This document shows, one piece after another, positions 26,231 through 34,991 of a stretch of 64,000 nt of DNA. Below the pieces are notes generated by a model. It was not told where the DNA came from and did no database searches. It was given only the letters and a program-made list of their open reading frames with translations. Position numbers and translations under genes: made by a program. Source of the DNA: Stappia stellulata DSM 5886 (GTDB taxonomy: Bacteria > Pseudomonadota > Alphaproteobacteria > Rhizobiales > Stappiaceae); NCBI RefSeq assembly GCF_000423705.1, contig NZ_KE384083.1:930471-994470 (forward strand), given 5' to 3'. Within the stretch, counting starts at the first letter, position 1. Each line of letters opens with the position of its first letter.

Positions 26231-27576
26231 GCCCGCCCCCGGAAACGCCCGCGCCGCAAACACCCCTCCCCTCACGCCCCTCCGCCCTGAGCCGGCAGAT
26301 CGGCGCGGCGGCGCTTGCCGGTTACCGGGCGTTCGGCCATGTCGCGACCCCGGGTCTGGCGCTGGTGTTTCGCCGCAGGGCCGCACGCGGCAAGGAAGAC
26401 GGATCGCGGCGCGGCGAGCGCTTCGGACGCGCCTCCGCCGCGCGTCCCGACGGACGGCTTGTCTGGCTGCATGCGGCAAGCGTCGGCGAGATGAACGCCG
26501 CCGACGCGCTGATCGATGCATTGCGCGGGGCCGACATCAACGTGTTGCTGACCACCGGCACCGTCACCTCGGCGCGGATCGCCGCCGCCCGCACGCGGCC
26601 CGGCGTCACACATCAGTTCGTTCCCTACGACACCGCGCCGAACCTGAAGCGGTTCCTGGCCCATTGGCGCCCCGATCTGGCCGTGACGATGGAATCGGAG
26701 ATCTGGCCGGCCACCATCGCAGCACTTTCTCAGCGACACATTCCGCTGGCCATCGTCAGCGCGACCATGTCGGAACGCACCGCGCGGGGCTGGGCCAAGG
26801 CGCGCGGCTTCGCCTGGCAGGTGTTTTCGCGCATCGCGCTGTGTCTGGCGCAAACGTGCGAGGACGCCAACCGGTTGTCCGCCCTCGGCGCGCCTCGGGT
26901 CGCGGTTGCCGGCAACCTGAAATACGACAGCGGCTCGCTGAAGGCCGATCCGGCGGCACTTGCCGAGCTGCAACGCCTTATCGGCGAGCGGCCGACGTGG
27001 CTCGCCGCCAGCACGCATGAGGGCGAGGAAACGCTGGTCGGCGAGGTGCATCGCACCGCGTCGCTTGCCGTTCCCGGCCTGCTGACCCTGCTGGTGCCGC
27101 GCCATCCCGACCGTGGCGACGGCATCGCCCGGGAGTTGCGCGCAGCCGGCCTCACCGTCGCGCAACGCTCTCGCGGCGAGACGGTCGCGCCCGACACCGA
27201 CATCTATCTCGCCGACACCATCGGCGAGATGGGCCTGTTCTACCGGCTTGCACCCGTTGCCTTCATCGGCAAGTCGCTGGTGCCGGAGGGCGGCCAGAAC
27301 CCGCTCGAGGCGGCAAGGCTCGACACGGCGATCCTGACCGGCCCGCATGTCTTCAACCTGGAAGACATCTACACCCCGCTGCTGTCGGCGAAGGGCGCGC
27401 AGGTCGTGCGCGACGCACAAAGCCTGGGCGCCGCCGTGGTCGCTCACCTGAACGACGAGGCCTTGCGCGAAAAGCGGGCGCGCAGCGCGGCGGAGGTCGG
27501 CGAGGCCGGCGCCGGCGCGCTCGCCGCAACCCTTCGCCACCTCACCGCGCTGTTGTCGGAAGGGAAAACGGGATGA
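26227..27576 (+). CDS. waaA: 3-deoxy-D-manno-octulosonic acid transferase
   Basis: A 449-residue GT30 glycosyltransferase that adds Kdo to lipid IVA. The catalytic Glu is E88 in WLHAASVGEMNA, and the C-terminal GT-B half has LLVPRHPDRGDGI, YLADTIGEMGLFYRLAPVAFIGKS and GGQNPLEAARL, all WaaA hallmarks. The N-terminal 45 residues are Pro-rich and precede a short hydrophobic membrane-association segment. ATG 26227 overlaps the upstream stop and its own stop overlaps lpxK (ATGA), so acyltransferase, waaA and lpxK are coupled. Confidence 0.95.
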   Translation: MSPPPETPAPQTPLPSRPSALSRQIGAAALAGYRAFGHVATPGLALVFRRRAARGKEDGSRRGERFGRASAARPDGRLVWLHAASVGEMNAADALIDALRGADINVLLTTGTVTSARIAAARTRPGVTHQFVPYDTAPNLKRFLAHWRPDLAVTMESEIWPATIAALSQRHIPLAIVSATMSERTARGWAKARGFAWQVFSRIALCLAQTCEDANRLSALGAPRVAVAGNLKYDSGSLKADPAALAELQRLIGERPTWLAASTHEGEETLVGEVHRTASLAVPGLLTLLVPRHPDRGDGIARELRAAGLTVAQRSRGETVAPDTDIYLADTIGEMGLFYRLAPVAFIGKSLVPEGGQNPLEAARLDTAILTGPHVFNLEDIYTPLLSAKGAQVVRDAQSLGAAVVAHLNDEALREKRARSAAEVGEAGAGALAATLRHLTALLSEGKTG

Positions 27577-28640
27577 GCGGGATGCGCCAGGCACCGGCCT
27601 TCTGGTGGCATGCCCGGCCATCGGCGCTCGCGCGCCTCATTCAGCCCGTCTCGGCCCTCTACGGCGCGATCACCGCCCGTCGCATGGCGCGCCCGCCCAA
27701 GGGCTGGATCGACGCGCCGGTGATCTGCATCGGCAACTTCGTCGCCGGCGGCACCGGCAAGACACCCTTCGCGCTGGCGCTTGCCGAGCTTCTGGTGCAA
27801 CAGGGCCGCAGACCTGCGTTTTTGCTGCGGGGCTACGGCGGGCGCGAACGCGGCCCACTGCTCGTCGATCCCGCACGCCACACGGCGCGCGATGTCGGCG
27901 ACGAGGCGCTCCTGCTGGCCGACCGCGCCCCGACCGTAATCGCGCGCGACCGGGTCGCAGGCGCCCGGCTTGCTGAGCGCCACGGCGACATCGTGCTGAT
28001 GGACGACGGGTTTCAAAACCCGGATCTGGCAAAAACCGTATCGCTGGTGCTGGTCGACGGCGAGACCGGGACCGGCAACGACCTCAGCCTGCCCGCCGGC
28101 CCGTTGCGCGCGCCGCTTTTCCGGCAATTGCCCTTCGCGAATGCCCTGGTCGGGATCGGCGCGGGAGCCGCCGGCGACCGCGTTCTCGCGCTCGGCACGG
28201 CTCACGGCCTGCCGGTCTTTCGTGCGACGCTCGCGCCGCGCGCACCTGCGGATCTCGCGGGAGCGCGCGCGCTGGTGTTTGCCGGGATCGGACGGCCGGA
28301 GAAGGTCTTTCGCTCGGCCCGCGACGCGGGCCTGGAGGTGGTCGCGACACGAAGCTTTGGCGACCATCACCGCTACAGCGAGGCGGATGCCAGAGCCCTT
28401 CTCGCCGAGGCCGGGACGCTTGGCGCGCAGCTCGTGACCACCGGCAAGGATCGCGCCCGGCTGGCGGGGGCAACCACCCCGGCGCTCGCCGACCTGGCGG
28501 CGCGTGCAAAGGTGCTGGAGGTCGAGATGCAGCTGGAGGAACCGGAGACGCTCGAGGCCTTCCTCAATGCGGCAATTCGTGCAAGATCGGCAACTTCAGA
28601 TACAAAATCCGCAAATTCCGGCGCAAAAATCGACGATTGA
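27573..28640 (+). CDS. lpxK: Tetraacyldisaccharide 4'-kinase
   Basis: A 355-residue kinase that phosphorylates the 4'-position of lipid A disaccharide. The P-loop is GGTGKTPF (59-66, with K63), followed by AFLLRGYGGRERGP, DEALLLADRAP, LMDDGFQNPDL and FAGIGRPEKVFRS, all in LpxK order. The N-terminal amphipathic helix would sit on the inner membrane. The C-terminal 20 residues are extra, Ser/Ala/Lys-rich and probably disordered. It overlaps waaA by four bases and ends the lipid A run. Confidence 0.95.
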   Translation: MSGMRQAPAFWWHARPSALARLIQPVSALYGAITARRMARPPKGWIDAPVICIGNFVAGGTGKTPFALALAELLVQQGRRPAFLLRGYGGRERGPLLVDPARHTARDVGDEALLLADRAPTVIARDRVAGARLAERHGDIVLMDDGFQNPDLAKTVSLVLVDGETGTGNDLSLPAGPLRAPLFRQLPFANALVGIGAGAAGDRVLALGTAHGLPVFRATLAPRAPADLAGARALVFAGIGRPEKVFRSARDAGLEVVATRSFGDHHRYSEADARALLAEAGTLGAQLVTTGKDRARLAGATTPALADLAARAKVLEVEMQLEEPETLEAFLNAAIRARSATSDTKSANSGAKIDD

Positions 28641-28657
28641 AGATCCGCGCCGAATTT

Positions 28658-28879
28658 TCAGGCTTCGCCGGTTTCCCTGACCCGCTTCATCGACGCGGCG
28701 GCATCGACATAAGCCTCCTGCCTGGAGACGCTCCAGTACTTCAACTCGTCGATCGGGATCGCCTGGCCAGTCACCGCGCAGCGCACGAATGTCCCCGGCG
28801 ACAGCATCTGGTAATCCGCGTCGAGATAGCGGATGCGCGCTTCGCCAGGCTCACGGGGTGTCTCAATCCGGTTCATCAT
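28658..28879 (-). CDS. DUF2093 domain protein
   Basis: A 73-residue protein of the DUF2093 family: REPGEARIRYLDADYQMLSPGTFVRCAVTGQAIPIDELKYWSV spans the whole family pattern. The function is unknown; in Hyphomicrobiales it commonly lies beside lpxK. It converges on lpxK with a 17-base gap. The start is one of the two adjacent ATG codons at 28879/28876. The C-terminal part (about 55-73) is a predicted helix. Confidence 0.88.
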   Translation of the reverse strand: MMNRIETPREPGEARIRYLDADYQMLSPGTFVRCAVTGQAIPIDELKYWSVSRQEAYVDAAASMKRVRETGEA

Positions 28880-28996
28880 GTCGTGCCTCGCAACGTCCGA
28901 GCGGCCTTGCGGCCCGATGCTCTGAATTTCCGCTCTAGATAACCGCGCAAGGCCGCATTTGCCAGCCCTTGCGCAACCGGTGCGTCCTGACAGCCG

Positions 28997-30805
28997 TCAC
29001 GTATCCTGTGTCCCCTCGGACTCCGGACCGTTTTGCGCGCCCTTCGAGGCGCCGCCGCGCGGGGTGACCTGGTGCAACATCTCGGCCCCGGCCATCAGTC
29101 CGTCGCGCAATTGCGCATCGAGACGCTCCTGGTCGCGGCGGCGCACATCGTCCTCGATCTCGACGATCCGGTCATTCGCGATCCCGAGCGCGCCGAGGGC
29201 CGCGCGTCCGAAGGTGACGCTCGATTCGAAGGTCTCGCGGATCTGGAAGTCGACGCCCCGCCGGGTCAGGTCCAGCGCATGGGCGCGGTCGGTCGCGCGG
29301 CAGAAGATCTTGGCCTTGGGAAAATTCGACCGGACCAGATCGATCGCCTGGCCCATCACCCGGTCGTTCTCGATGCAAAGCGCGACGAGCACCGCCTCCT
29401 CCGCGCCGGCCGCCTTGAGCACGTCCGGCCGCGTGGCATCGCCGACATAGACCTTGTATCCGAGCTTGCGGGCATAGGAAACGCGGTCCGCCCGATTGTC
29501 GAGCGCGGTGACCTCGACCTCCTCGGAGGTGAGCATCTGCGACACCATCATGCCGAAGCGGCCGAAGCCGATGACCAGAACGGTCGGGCGGGTTTCGTCG
29601 AATCCCTCGATCGCGGCCGGCTCCACGCCACGGCGCTGCAGCCGCTTTGCCAGAAGATCATGCGCCAGACAGCCCACCGGCGTCATCAGCATGGTGAGCA
29701 CGACGACGGCCAGCAGTAGCGTCAGGATATCGCGCTGCAGGATCCCGGCCGTTGCCGCTGCGGTGAAGAGCACGAAGGCGAATTCGCCGCCCTGGGGCAA
29801 TGTCACGGCAATCTTCAGGGCATCGGAGTTGGTCGATCCGAACACCCGCGACAGCCCCCAGATGATGACGCCCTTCAGCCCCATCACGGCGACGACGCCC
29901 AGCGCCACCAGCCGCCAGTTGTCGGCGACGAGACCGAGGTCCAGCGACATGCCGACCGAGATGAAGAACAGCCCCATGAGGATCGAGCGGAAGGGCTCGA
30001 TGTCGGCCTCCAGCGTGTGGCGAAAGCTCGATTCCGCCAGGAGGACACCGGCGAGGAAAGCGCCCAGCGCCATCGACAGGCCGGCGGCATGCATGATCCC
30101 GCCGCTGCCCAACGCAACCAGAAGCGCGGCGGCCAGCATCACCTCGCGCGCACGCACCGCGGAAAGCAGCGTGAACAGCGGGGTCAGCAGGTAGCGCCCG
30201 GCGACGATCACGCCGCCGACGGCGGTGATCGTGATGCCGATTTCCAGCAGGACACCGGTGCCGCCGACATCCTCCTTGCCCGGCGCCAGGATTGGAACCA
30301 GCGCCAGAAGCGGCACGATTGCCATGTCCTGCAAGAGCAGGATGCCGAAGGCCCGCTGGCCGTAGCTGGTGGAAAGTTGCCCGCGTTCCTGAAGGATCTG
30401 GAGGGCGAAGGCGGTGGAGGAAAGCGCCAGCCCGAGACCGGCGATGATCGCGATGTTGGGCGCCTGCCCGGCGAGCAGGAACAGACCGACGAGGGCCGCG
30501 CCGCAGGCAAGCACCTGGGAGGTTCCAAGGCCGAAGATATCGCCCTTCATCCGCCAGAGCCGCGCCGGTTCAAGCTCCAGGCCTATGACGAAGAGAAGCA
30601 GCACGACACCGAGTTCGGCGACACCCCGGATTTCCTCCGGCGACTGGATGAAGTCCAGACCGAAGGGACCGATCGCCATGCCGGCGGCGAGATATCCGAC
30701 CACCGACCCGAGGCCGACGCGCTTTGCCAGCGGGACGGCGACGACCGTCGCCGACAGGAAGAGGATCGATTCGACGAAAAAGGGAGGCGCGACTTCGCTG
30801 GCCAT
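28997..30805 (-). CDS. CPA2 monovalent cation:proton antiporter (KefC/KefB-like)
   Basis: A 602-residue protein: about 12-13 TM helices of a CPA2 Na+/H+ exchanger domain (residues about 8-380), then a TrkA-N (RCK) domain (about 405-520) with the Rossmann start VLVIGFGRFGMMVSQML and the pairing CRATDRAHALDL, and a tail of about 60 residues rich in charged residues. The pattern fits glutathione-gated or NAD-gated K+ efflux systems (KefB/C) or YbaL; which ion is exchanged is not visible. It converges on no close gene; DUF2093 lies 117 bases downstream. Confidence 0.92.
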   Translation of the reverse strand: MASEVAPPFFVESILFLSATVVAVPLAKRVGLGSVVGYLAAGMAIGPFGLDFIQSPEEIRGVAELGVVLLLFVIGLELEPARLWRMKGDIFGLGTSQVLACGAALVGLFLLAGQAPNIAIIAGLGLALSSTAFALQILQERGQLSTSYGQRAFGILLLQDMAIVPLLALVPILAPGKEDVGGTGVLLEIGITITAVGGVIVAGRYLLTPLFTLLSAVRAREVMLAAALLVALGSGGIMHAAGLSMALGAFLAGVLLAESSFRHTLEADIEPFRSILMGLFFISVGMSLDLGLVADNWRLVALGVVAVMGLKGVIIWGLSRVFGSTNSDALKIAVTLPQGGEFAFVLFTAAATAGILQRDILTLLLAVVVLTMLMTPVGCLAHDLLAKRLQRRGVEPAAIEGFDETRPTVLVIGFGRFGMMVSQMLTSEEVEVTALDNRADRVSYARKLGYKVYVGDATRPDVLKAAGAEEAVLVALCIENDRVMGQAIDLVRSNFPKAKIFCRATDRAHALDLTRRGVDFQIRETFESSVTFGRAALGALGIANDRIVEIEDDVRRRDQERLDAQLRDGLMAGAEMLHQVTPRGGASKGAQNGPESEGTQDT

Positions 30806-30947
30806 TCGCTCTCGTGTTCGCTCGCGGGTTCAAAGGGATCGCGGGAGGTCGACCGGATCACGGTCGCCGATGTGCCGCGATCCTAGCCGCTTTGGGCAAT
30901 GGACACCATGGAAGACGCGGCGCCAGAGCTGCGACCGTGGAGGCCCC

Positions 30948-31376
30948 TCAGGTGGCGAAAAGCTGGCTCATGTCCGCAAAGGCCTTGAATTCAAGCGCAT
31001 TTCCGGACGGATCCAGCACGAAGAGGGTTGCCTGCTCGCCGGGTTCGCCCTTGAAACGAACCTTCGGTTCGATCACCCAACGGGTATCCTCGCGCGCCTT
31101 CAGCCGGTCGGCGAGCGCCTGCCAGTCGTCCATGGTGAGCACGACGCCGAAATGCGGCACCGGCACCGAGTCGCCATCGACCGGATTGACCAGCGGGCCG
31201 CGGGCAGCCGTGTCCTTGTCGAAATGCGCGACGATCTGGTGGCCGAACATGTCGAAATCGATCCAGGTGTCCGCCTCACGTCCCTGGCCACAGCCGAGAA
31301 CGTCCTTGTAGAACGAACGGGCGGCTTCCAGATCGTGGACCGGGAAGGCAAGATGAAAGGGCGTCAGCGAAGCCAT
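30948..31376 (-). CDS. VOC-family (glyoxalase/bleomycin-resistance-like) protein
   Basis: A 142-residue VOC-fold protein. The beta-alpha-beta-beta-beta modules begin [22 protein letters not shown] and [19 protein letters not shown], and the closing [16 protein letters not shown] carries the usual Glu metal ligand; H8 and the His in [10 protein letters not shown] are further candidate ligands. The substrate is unknown. ATG 31376 has GGAG 6 bases upstream. It is divergent from the MOSC gene across 98 bases. Confidence 0.9.
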   Translation of the reverse strand: MASLTPFHLAFPVHDLEAARSFYKDVLGCGQGREADTWIDFDMFGHQIVAHFDKDTAARGPLVNPVDGDSVPVPHFGVVLTMDDWQALADRLKAREDTRWVIEPKVRFKGEPGEQATLFVLDPSGNALEFKAFADMSQLFAT

Positions 31377-31474
31377 GGGGAACTCCAAGTGTCGGTGTGA
31401 GGTTGAAGCTTGGTGACGTATTCTTCGGCCAAAGACAAGCGCAATGGCCGTGAAACGGCGAAGGACGGGACCCG

Positions 31475-31957
31475 ATGGACCTGAAGGACCTGCTGACCCG
31501 CCATGCCCGGAACGGCACGGTCGAGTGGATCGGGCTGCGCCCCGCGCGTCTGGCTCCGGTCGACGCGGTTCACGCCGCGCATCTGCACGAGGACGGGCTT
31601 GACGGCGACCACCACACAAGCGGCGGCAAACGCGCCGTGACGCTGATCCAGGCGGAGCACCTGCCGCTGATCGCGGGTTTTGCGGGTCTTCAATCGCTTG
31701 CCCCGGCGCGCCTGCGCCGCAACATCGTCGTCTCGGGGATCAATCTGGCCGCGCTCAGGCACCGGACCGTGGCCCTCGGGCAGGCGCGGATCCAGATTTC
31801 CGGTCCCTGCGCGCCGTGCAGCCGGATGGAAAAGGAGCTTGGCTTTGGCGGTTACAATGCCATGCGCGGACATGGCGGATGGTATGCGCGTGTGGTTTCA
31901 GCCGGCGGGATCGCCATTGGCGACATGGTTGCATGCACAAGCGATGCAATTGATTGA
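31475..31957 (+). CDS. MOSC domain protein
   Basis: A 160-residue MOSC-domain protein, a fold shared with the C-terminus of molybdenum cofactor sulfurase and with YiiM/mARC enzymes. The conserved Cys lies in [12 protein letters not shown], and [12 protein letters not shown] and [17 protein letters not shown] are the strand motifs. It would carry a sulfur or molybdenum cofactor ligand; a substrate (for example N-hydroxylated bases, as for YiiM) cannot be named. No extra domains are fused. Confidence 0.88.
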   Translation: MDLKDLLTRHARNGTVEWIGLRPARLAPVDAVHAAHLHEDGLDGDHHTSGGKRAVTLIQAEHLPLIAGFAGLQSLAPARLRRNIVVSGINLAALRHRTVALGQARIQISGPCAPCSRMEKELGFGGYNAMRGHGGWYARVVSAGGIAIGDMVACTSDAID

Positions 31958-31983
31958 CTTGCGATTTCCCCCGCTTCCATAGT
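31954..31983 (+). promoter_or_regulatory. Candidate sigma-70 promoter upstream of the patatin gene
   Basis: TTGACT (31954-31959) and CATAGT (31978-31983) are 18 bases apart, overlapping the MOSC stop, about 160 bases before the patatin start. Four to five of six bases match in each box. A second TTGACA at 32024 has no fitting -10. Confidence 0.35.
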
Positions 31984-32147
31984 GTGTGGAAGCACCGCAA
32001 CCGCAGTTGCAGGCGAGAAGCGATTGACAGCCCCCAAGACTGACCGGTGCAGGATAACGGACGCGGAACCGACCATAATCATTCCGCATTCGCGGAGTTG
32101 AAACGCGGCTTGGCCCGAACGGCACCAACCAGGCGCGGAGACGAAGA

Positions 32148-33002
32148 ATGACGACCCCCAGGATCGGACTGGCGCTCGGCGGCGGCGGCGCGCGCGGCAT
32201 GGCTCATGTCCCCGTGCTTGAGGCCCTCGACGACCTCGGCATCACGCCGCACGCCATCGCCGGCACGTCGATCGGCGCAATCTTCGGCGCCGGATATGCA
32301 AGCGGCTTGAGCGGCGAGGACCTGCGCGAAATCTGCAACGAGACGTTCCGCGACCGCAATGCGGTGTTCTCGCGCCTGTGGAAGCTGCGCCCGCGCCGCT
32401 TCGGCGATATTTTCGGAACGCCGGGCCTGATGCAGTTCGACGCGGGCAAGGTGGTGCATCATTTCGTCGGCACGCATATCCCCGAAACCTTCGAGGAACT
32501 GAAGATCCCGCTGACCCTCGTGGCGACCGATTTCTTCCGCTGCCGGGAAGCGCGCATGGAGACCGGCGCGCTGCAGTCCGCCGTCGCCGCCTCAATCGCG
32601 ATTCCGGCATTGTTCAAGCCCGTCTTGGTCGGCAACCGGGTGCTTGTCGACGGCGGTCTGGTCAATCCGCTGCCTTTCGATGCCCTGCCGGAGGACATCG
32701 ACATCGTCGTCGCCTCCGACGTCATCGGCTCGCCGATGCCGCGCAAGGGAAAGACTATTCCCGGCGCGGGCGACGCCGTTTTCGGCGCGACCCAGATCCT
32801 GATGCAGTCGATCACGCTGGAGAAACTGAAGAACAGGCAGCCCGACATCCTGGTCAAGCCCGACATCGCCGCCTTCCGGGTGCTCGACTTCATGAAGACC
32901 GAAAAGATCCTTGCCGCCGCCGAACCGATGCGCGAGATGGTCAAGCGGCGGATTTCGGTCGCGATCGAGACATTCGAGGCCGGAGCCAACGCCCGGCCTT
33001 GA
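32148..33002 (+). CDS. Patatin-like phospholipase (RssA-like)
   Basis: A 284-residue patatin-fold lipid acyl hydrolase. The oxyanion loop is GLALGGGGARGMAH, the nucleophile S41 lies in GTSIG, and the catalytic Asp is D168 in VDGGLVNPLPFD, so the Ser-Asp dyad is intact. There is no signal peptide. Its cellular substrate is unknown; close relatives act on phospholipids or modulate outer-membrane lipids. ATG 32148 is preceded by GGAGACGAAGA. The next gene follows after 46 bases. Confidence 0.92.
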   Translation: MTTPRIGLALGGGGARGMAHVPVLEALDDLGITPHAIAGTSIGAIFGAGYASGLSGEDLREICNETFRDRNAVFSRLWKLRPRRFGDIFGTPGLMQFDAGKVVHHFVGTHIPETFEELKIPLTLVATDFFRCREARMETGALQSAVAASIAIPALFKPVLVGNRVLVDGGLVNPLPFDALPEDIDIVVASDVIGSPMPRKGKTIPGAGDAVFGATQILMQSITLEKLKNRQPDILVKPDIAAFRVLDFMKTEKILAAAEPMREMVKRRISVAIETFEAGANARP

Positions 33003-33048
33003 AGCGGTCGCCCACGCGCCTATCCTTACGGAAGGCAAGGAGGCGCGC

Positions 33049-33900
33049 ATGGGCATTTCATCTGTCATCGCCAACACCGGAGGCGGGGCCAAACGGGCGG
33101 TTCTGACCCTCGCAGCCGGCGCAATGGTCTTGGCTGCCGGCATCGCGACCGCACAGGCCTCCTGCCAGATCCTCGCCGATGCCTGGCGCGCGCCGGCTCC
33201 ACTGCTGCAGCGCGCCGCATTGGTTGAGCCGGCGTCACTCGACCGCGACCAGGTCGCGATCCGCTACATCGGCCACGCCACCTTCGAGATCGAGACGCCG
33301 ATGGGCGTGCGCATCGCCACCGACTACAACGCCATTCACAAGCCGGAACGCCTGCCGCGCATCGTCACCATGAATGGCGCGCATGGAACGCATTTCACCA
33401 TGACCCCGGATCCCGGCATCGAGCACGTGCTGATGGGATGGAACCCGAACGGCGGGCCGATGGACCATGATCTCCTGGTCGACGACGTGCGCATCCGCAA
33501 CATCCAGACCAACATTCGCGGCTGGAACGGCGAGACCCGCAAGCTCGGCAACTCGATCTTCGTCTTCGAGGTCGCAGATCTGTGCATCGCCCATCTGGGC
33601 CATCTGCACCATCGCCTCACGCAGAACGATCTCGCCCGGCTCGGCACCATCGACATCGTCTTCGCGCCCGTCGACAATGCCTCGACGCTGCGGCTCGACA
33701 GCATGGTCGAGGTGCTCAAGGCGGTCTCGCCGCGCATCGTCATCCCGATGCATGCCTATACCTACGGCTCGCTGGAAGGCTTCACCACGCGCATGGTGAG
33801 CGAAGGCTATGCGCTGACCTTGAGCGACAGCCCGCTCTTGATCGCAAGCCGCGCGTCGCTTCCGGCGGAAACGACCGTGCTGGTGCTGCCAGAGCGATAG
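33049..33900 (+). CDS. Exported MBL-fold protein with incomplete metal motif
   Basis: A 283-residue exported protein: signal peptide (hydrophobic about 17-34, cleavage at ATA-QA or AQA-SC) and a UlaG-like metallo-beta-lactamase fold (RYIGHATFEIET, LCIAHLGHLHHRLT, APVDNASTLRLD, PMHAYTYGSLEGF). The usual TH-x-H-x-DH motif is replaced by TMNGAHGTHFT, so two ligands are lost from the standard pattern while later His residues remain. It may bind one metal or use different ligands. ATG 33049 has a perfect AGGAGG at 6 bases. It ends 9 bases before the convergent ABM gene. Confidence 0.85.
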   Translation: MGISSVIANTGGGAKRAVLTLAAGAMVLAAGIATAQASCQILADAWRAPAPLLQRAALVEPASLDRDQVAIRYIGHATFEIETPMGVRIATDYNAIHKPERLPRIVTMNGAHGTHFTMTPDPGIEHVLMGWNPNGGPMDHDLLVDDVRIRNIQTNIRGWNGETRKLGNSIFVFEVADLCIAHLGHLHHRLTQNDLARLGTIDIVFAPVDNASTLRLDSMVEVLKAVSPRIVIPMHAYTYGSLEGFTTRMVSEGYALTLSDSPLLIASRASLPAETTVLVLPER

Positions 33901-33909
33901 AGAACGCCC

Positions 33910-34254
33910 TCAGCCGTGCAGCGCGACGCTGTCGGCCGGGGCCTCGTCGCGCGCGTCCATGCCGTAGTCGCGGATCACGCCCGCGACCCGGAGGCGATAG
34001 TCGGCAAAATGTTTGTGCCGACCCTTGCCCTGCGCGATGCGGTGCTCGGCCTGGTGTCGCCAGGCGGAAAGCGCTTCCTCGTCGCGCCAGAAGGACACCG
34101 ACAGCAGCTTGCCGGGCTCGGTCAGGCTTTCGAAGCGCTCCACGGAAATGAAGCCGTCCACATCGCCCAGGAGCGGCTTGAGTTCGGCGGCAATGTCCAG
34201 ATAGGCGCCCTTGTGACCGTCCTTCGGCCAGACTTCGAAAATCACGGCGATCAT
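33910..34254 (-). CDS. Antibiotic biosynthesis monooxygenase (ABM) domain protein
   Basis: A 114-residue dimeric alpha/beta-barrel (ABM) protein: MIAVIFEVWPKDGHKGAYLD, GFISVERFESLTEPGKLLSVSFWRDEEALSAWR and HKHFADYRLRVAGVIRDYGM follow the family strand/helix order. Such proteins include heme-degrading and quinone monooxygenases and many of unknown role. ATG 34254 has AGGAG at 10 bases; the long open frame upstream belongs to the shadow of tadA. It lies 97 bases downstream of tadA. Confidence 0.88.
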   Translation of the reverse strand: MIAVIFEVWPKDGHKGAYLDIAAELKPLLGDVDGFISVERFESLTEPGKLLSVSFWRDEEALSAWRHQAEHRIAQGKGRHKHFADYRLRVAGVIRDYGMDARDEAPADSVALHG

Positions 34255-34351
34255 GGTGTCGTCTCCTCTCCGGCGCGACGGCGTCGCGTCGACCCTACCG
34301 CATATATCGTAGGCGAGGGCAAAGCCGATCGCGGCGACTGGCTGCGCACCG

Positions 34352-34828
34352 TCAGTCCCGCCTGTCCTTGAAGAAACCGCGCAGGAGTGCGGCGGCATCG
34401 CGCTCCGCCAGACCCGAATAGACCTCGGGCGCATGATGGCAGGTCGGTTGCGCGTAGAGGCGCACGCCGTGTTCCACCGCGCCGCCCTTGGGATCGCCTG
34501 CACCGAAATAGACACGACGCAGCCGGGCAAACGAAATCGCCGCCGCGCACATCGGGCAGGGTTCCAGCGTGACGTAGAGATCGCACCCGGGAAGCCGCTG
34601 GCTGTCGGCTTGCGCACAGGCCGCCCGGAGAACGAGAACCTCGGCATGGGCGGTCGGGTCGCGGCGCTCGAGCGTGCGGTTGCCGTCGGCTGCCAGAACC
34701 TCTCCGTCGCGCACCAGAACGGCGCCGACGGGCACCTCGCCGCGCGCGGCCGCACGACGGGCCTCTTCAAGGGCCAGGTCCATGAAACCGGCGTCGGCCG
34801 GGCGCGGGAGCGGTGGTTTTTCGGTCAT
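34352..34828 (-). CDS. tadA: tRNA-specific adenosine-34 deaminase
   Basis: A 158-residue zinc deaminase that makes inosine at the wobble position of tRNA-Arg(ACG). The zinc and catalytic residues are H61-A-E63 in [12 protein letters not shown] and P90-C91-P-M-C94 in [10 protein letters not shown]. The N-terminus [24 protein letters not shown] is typical. The start is ATG 34828; the ORF runs further upstream as a shadow of the divergent pseudouridine synthase. The gap to that gene is 163 bases. Confidence 0.95.
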   Translation of the reverse strand: MTEKPPLPRPADAGFMDLALEEARRAAARGEVPVGAVLVRDGEVLAADGNRTLERRDPTAHAEVLVLRAACAQADSQRLPGCDLYVTLEPCPMCAAAISFARLRRVYFGAGDPKGGAVEHGVRLYAQPTCHHAPEVYSGLAERDAAALLRGFFKDRRD

Positions 34829-34991
34829 CGCGGCAGACCCTATCGCCGGCCCGCGAAAAAGCAATCGGGCAAGACCGCGTCTGCCGGCGCGTGCGAAAGC
34901 GCCGGTGGCGCGCGCGTTCTGCCGAAAATGCATGACGCCCGCACGAAAAGCCCGCTTCCCCGCGATCGGTGGCTCTGGTATGACGCGCGCC

